From the NCBI GenBank assembly GCA_937969395.1, contig CALBVI010000262.1, forward strand, positions 1-5,832: a stretch of DNA of 5,832 bases, given 5' to 3'. Below the pieces are notes generated by a model. That model did no database searches. It was not told where the DNA came from and saw nothing but the letters and a program-made list of their open reading frames with translations. Every line of letters starts with the position of its first letter. Within the stretch, counting starts at the first letter, position 1. Positions 5,832-5,832 of the stretch are shown here, piece after piece. A program made the position numbers and the translations under genes. This DNA comes from an uncultured Spongiibacteraceae bacterium. GTDB lineage: Bacteria; Pseudomonadota; Gammaproteobacteria; Pseudomonadales; Dasaniaceae.

Positions 5832-5832
5832 T

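Overview
The window looks like an accessory, Rhs-associated region of a gammaproteobacterium, probably marine. This is inferred from the YD-repeat protein style, the moderate-to-low GC content and the type of REP-associated transposase remnant. No gene in the window fixes the genus.

Left part (1-3061): the 3' portion of a large Rhs/YD-repeat gene enters from outside the window and is open from position 2 to its stop at 2651-2653. It has about seventeen YD-type repeats, then the conserved Rhs core ending in DPFGL. After that comes a 191-residue variable C-terminal tip with a hydrophobic, glycine-rich end. A 135-aa gene encoding a protein with three predicted membrane segments starts on the base after the Rhs stop codon (TAGATG). 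The arrangement is that of a polymorphic toxin tip with its cognate immunity gene, here probably acting at a membrane. That function is inferred.

Right part (about 3076 to the window end): two direct copies of a unit of about 1.3 kb lie head to tail, separated by 148 bp of unique sequence. Each copy holds, in order: a dead RayT-like (REP-associated tyrosine, Y1/HUH) transposase; an intergenic region with a conserved TGACGTCA palindrome; a small intact gene for an N-terminally membrane-anchored protein of 107 or 103 aa; a bidirectional terminator; and the 3' end of an unrecognised minus-strand gene. In copy 1 the minus-strand gene is cut off at the duplication junction. In copy 2 its frame runs on past the window end.

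Both transposase copies carry TGA at the same two expected Trp codons, so the transposase was probably dead before the unit duplicated. The small gene has stayed open in both copies, with mostly conservative or synonymous differences and an in-frame indel, while the flanking transposase has decayed. Both copies seem to start at an AUU codon placed 7 nt after a Shine-Dalgarno sequence. Conventional start calls at 3792 (GTG) or 5144 (ATG) cut away part or all of the N-terminal anchor. The duplicated small gene is the least explained item here. It could be an orphan periplasmic immunity or accessory protein gathered downstream of the Rhs locus, but the sequence alone does not show this.
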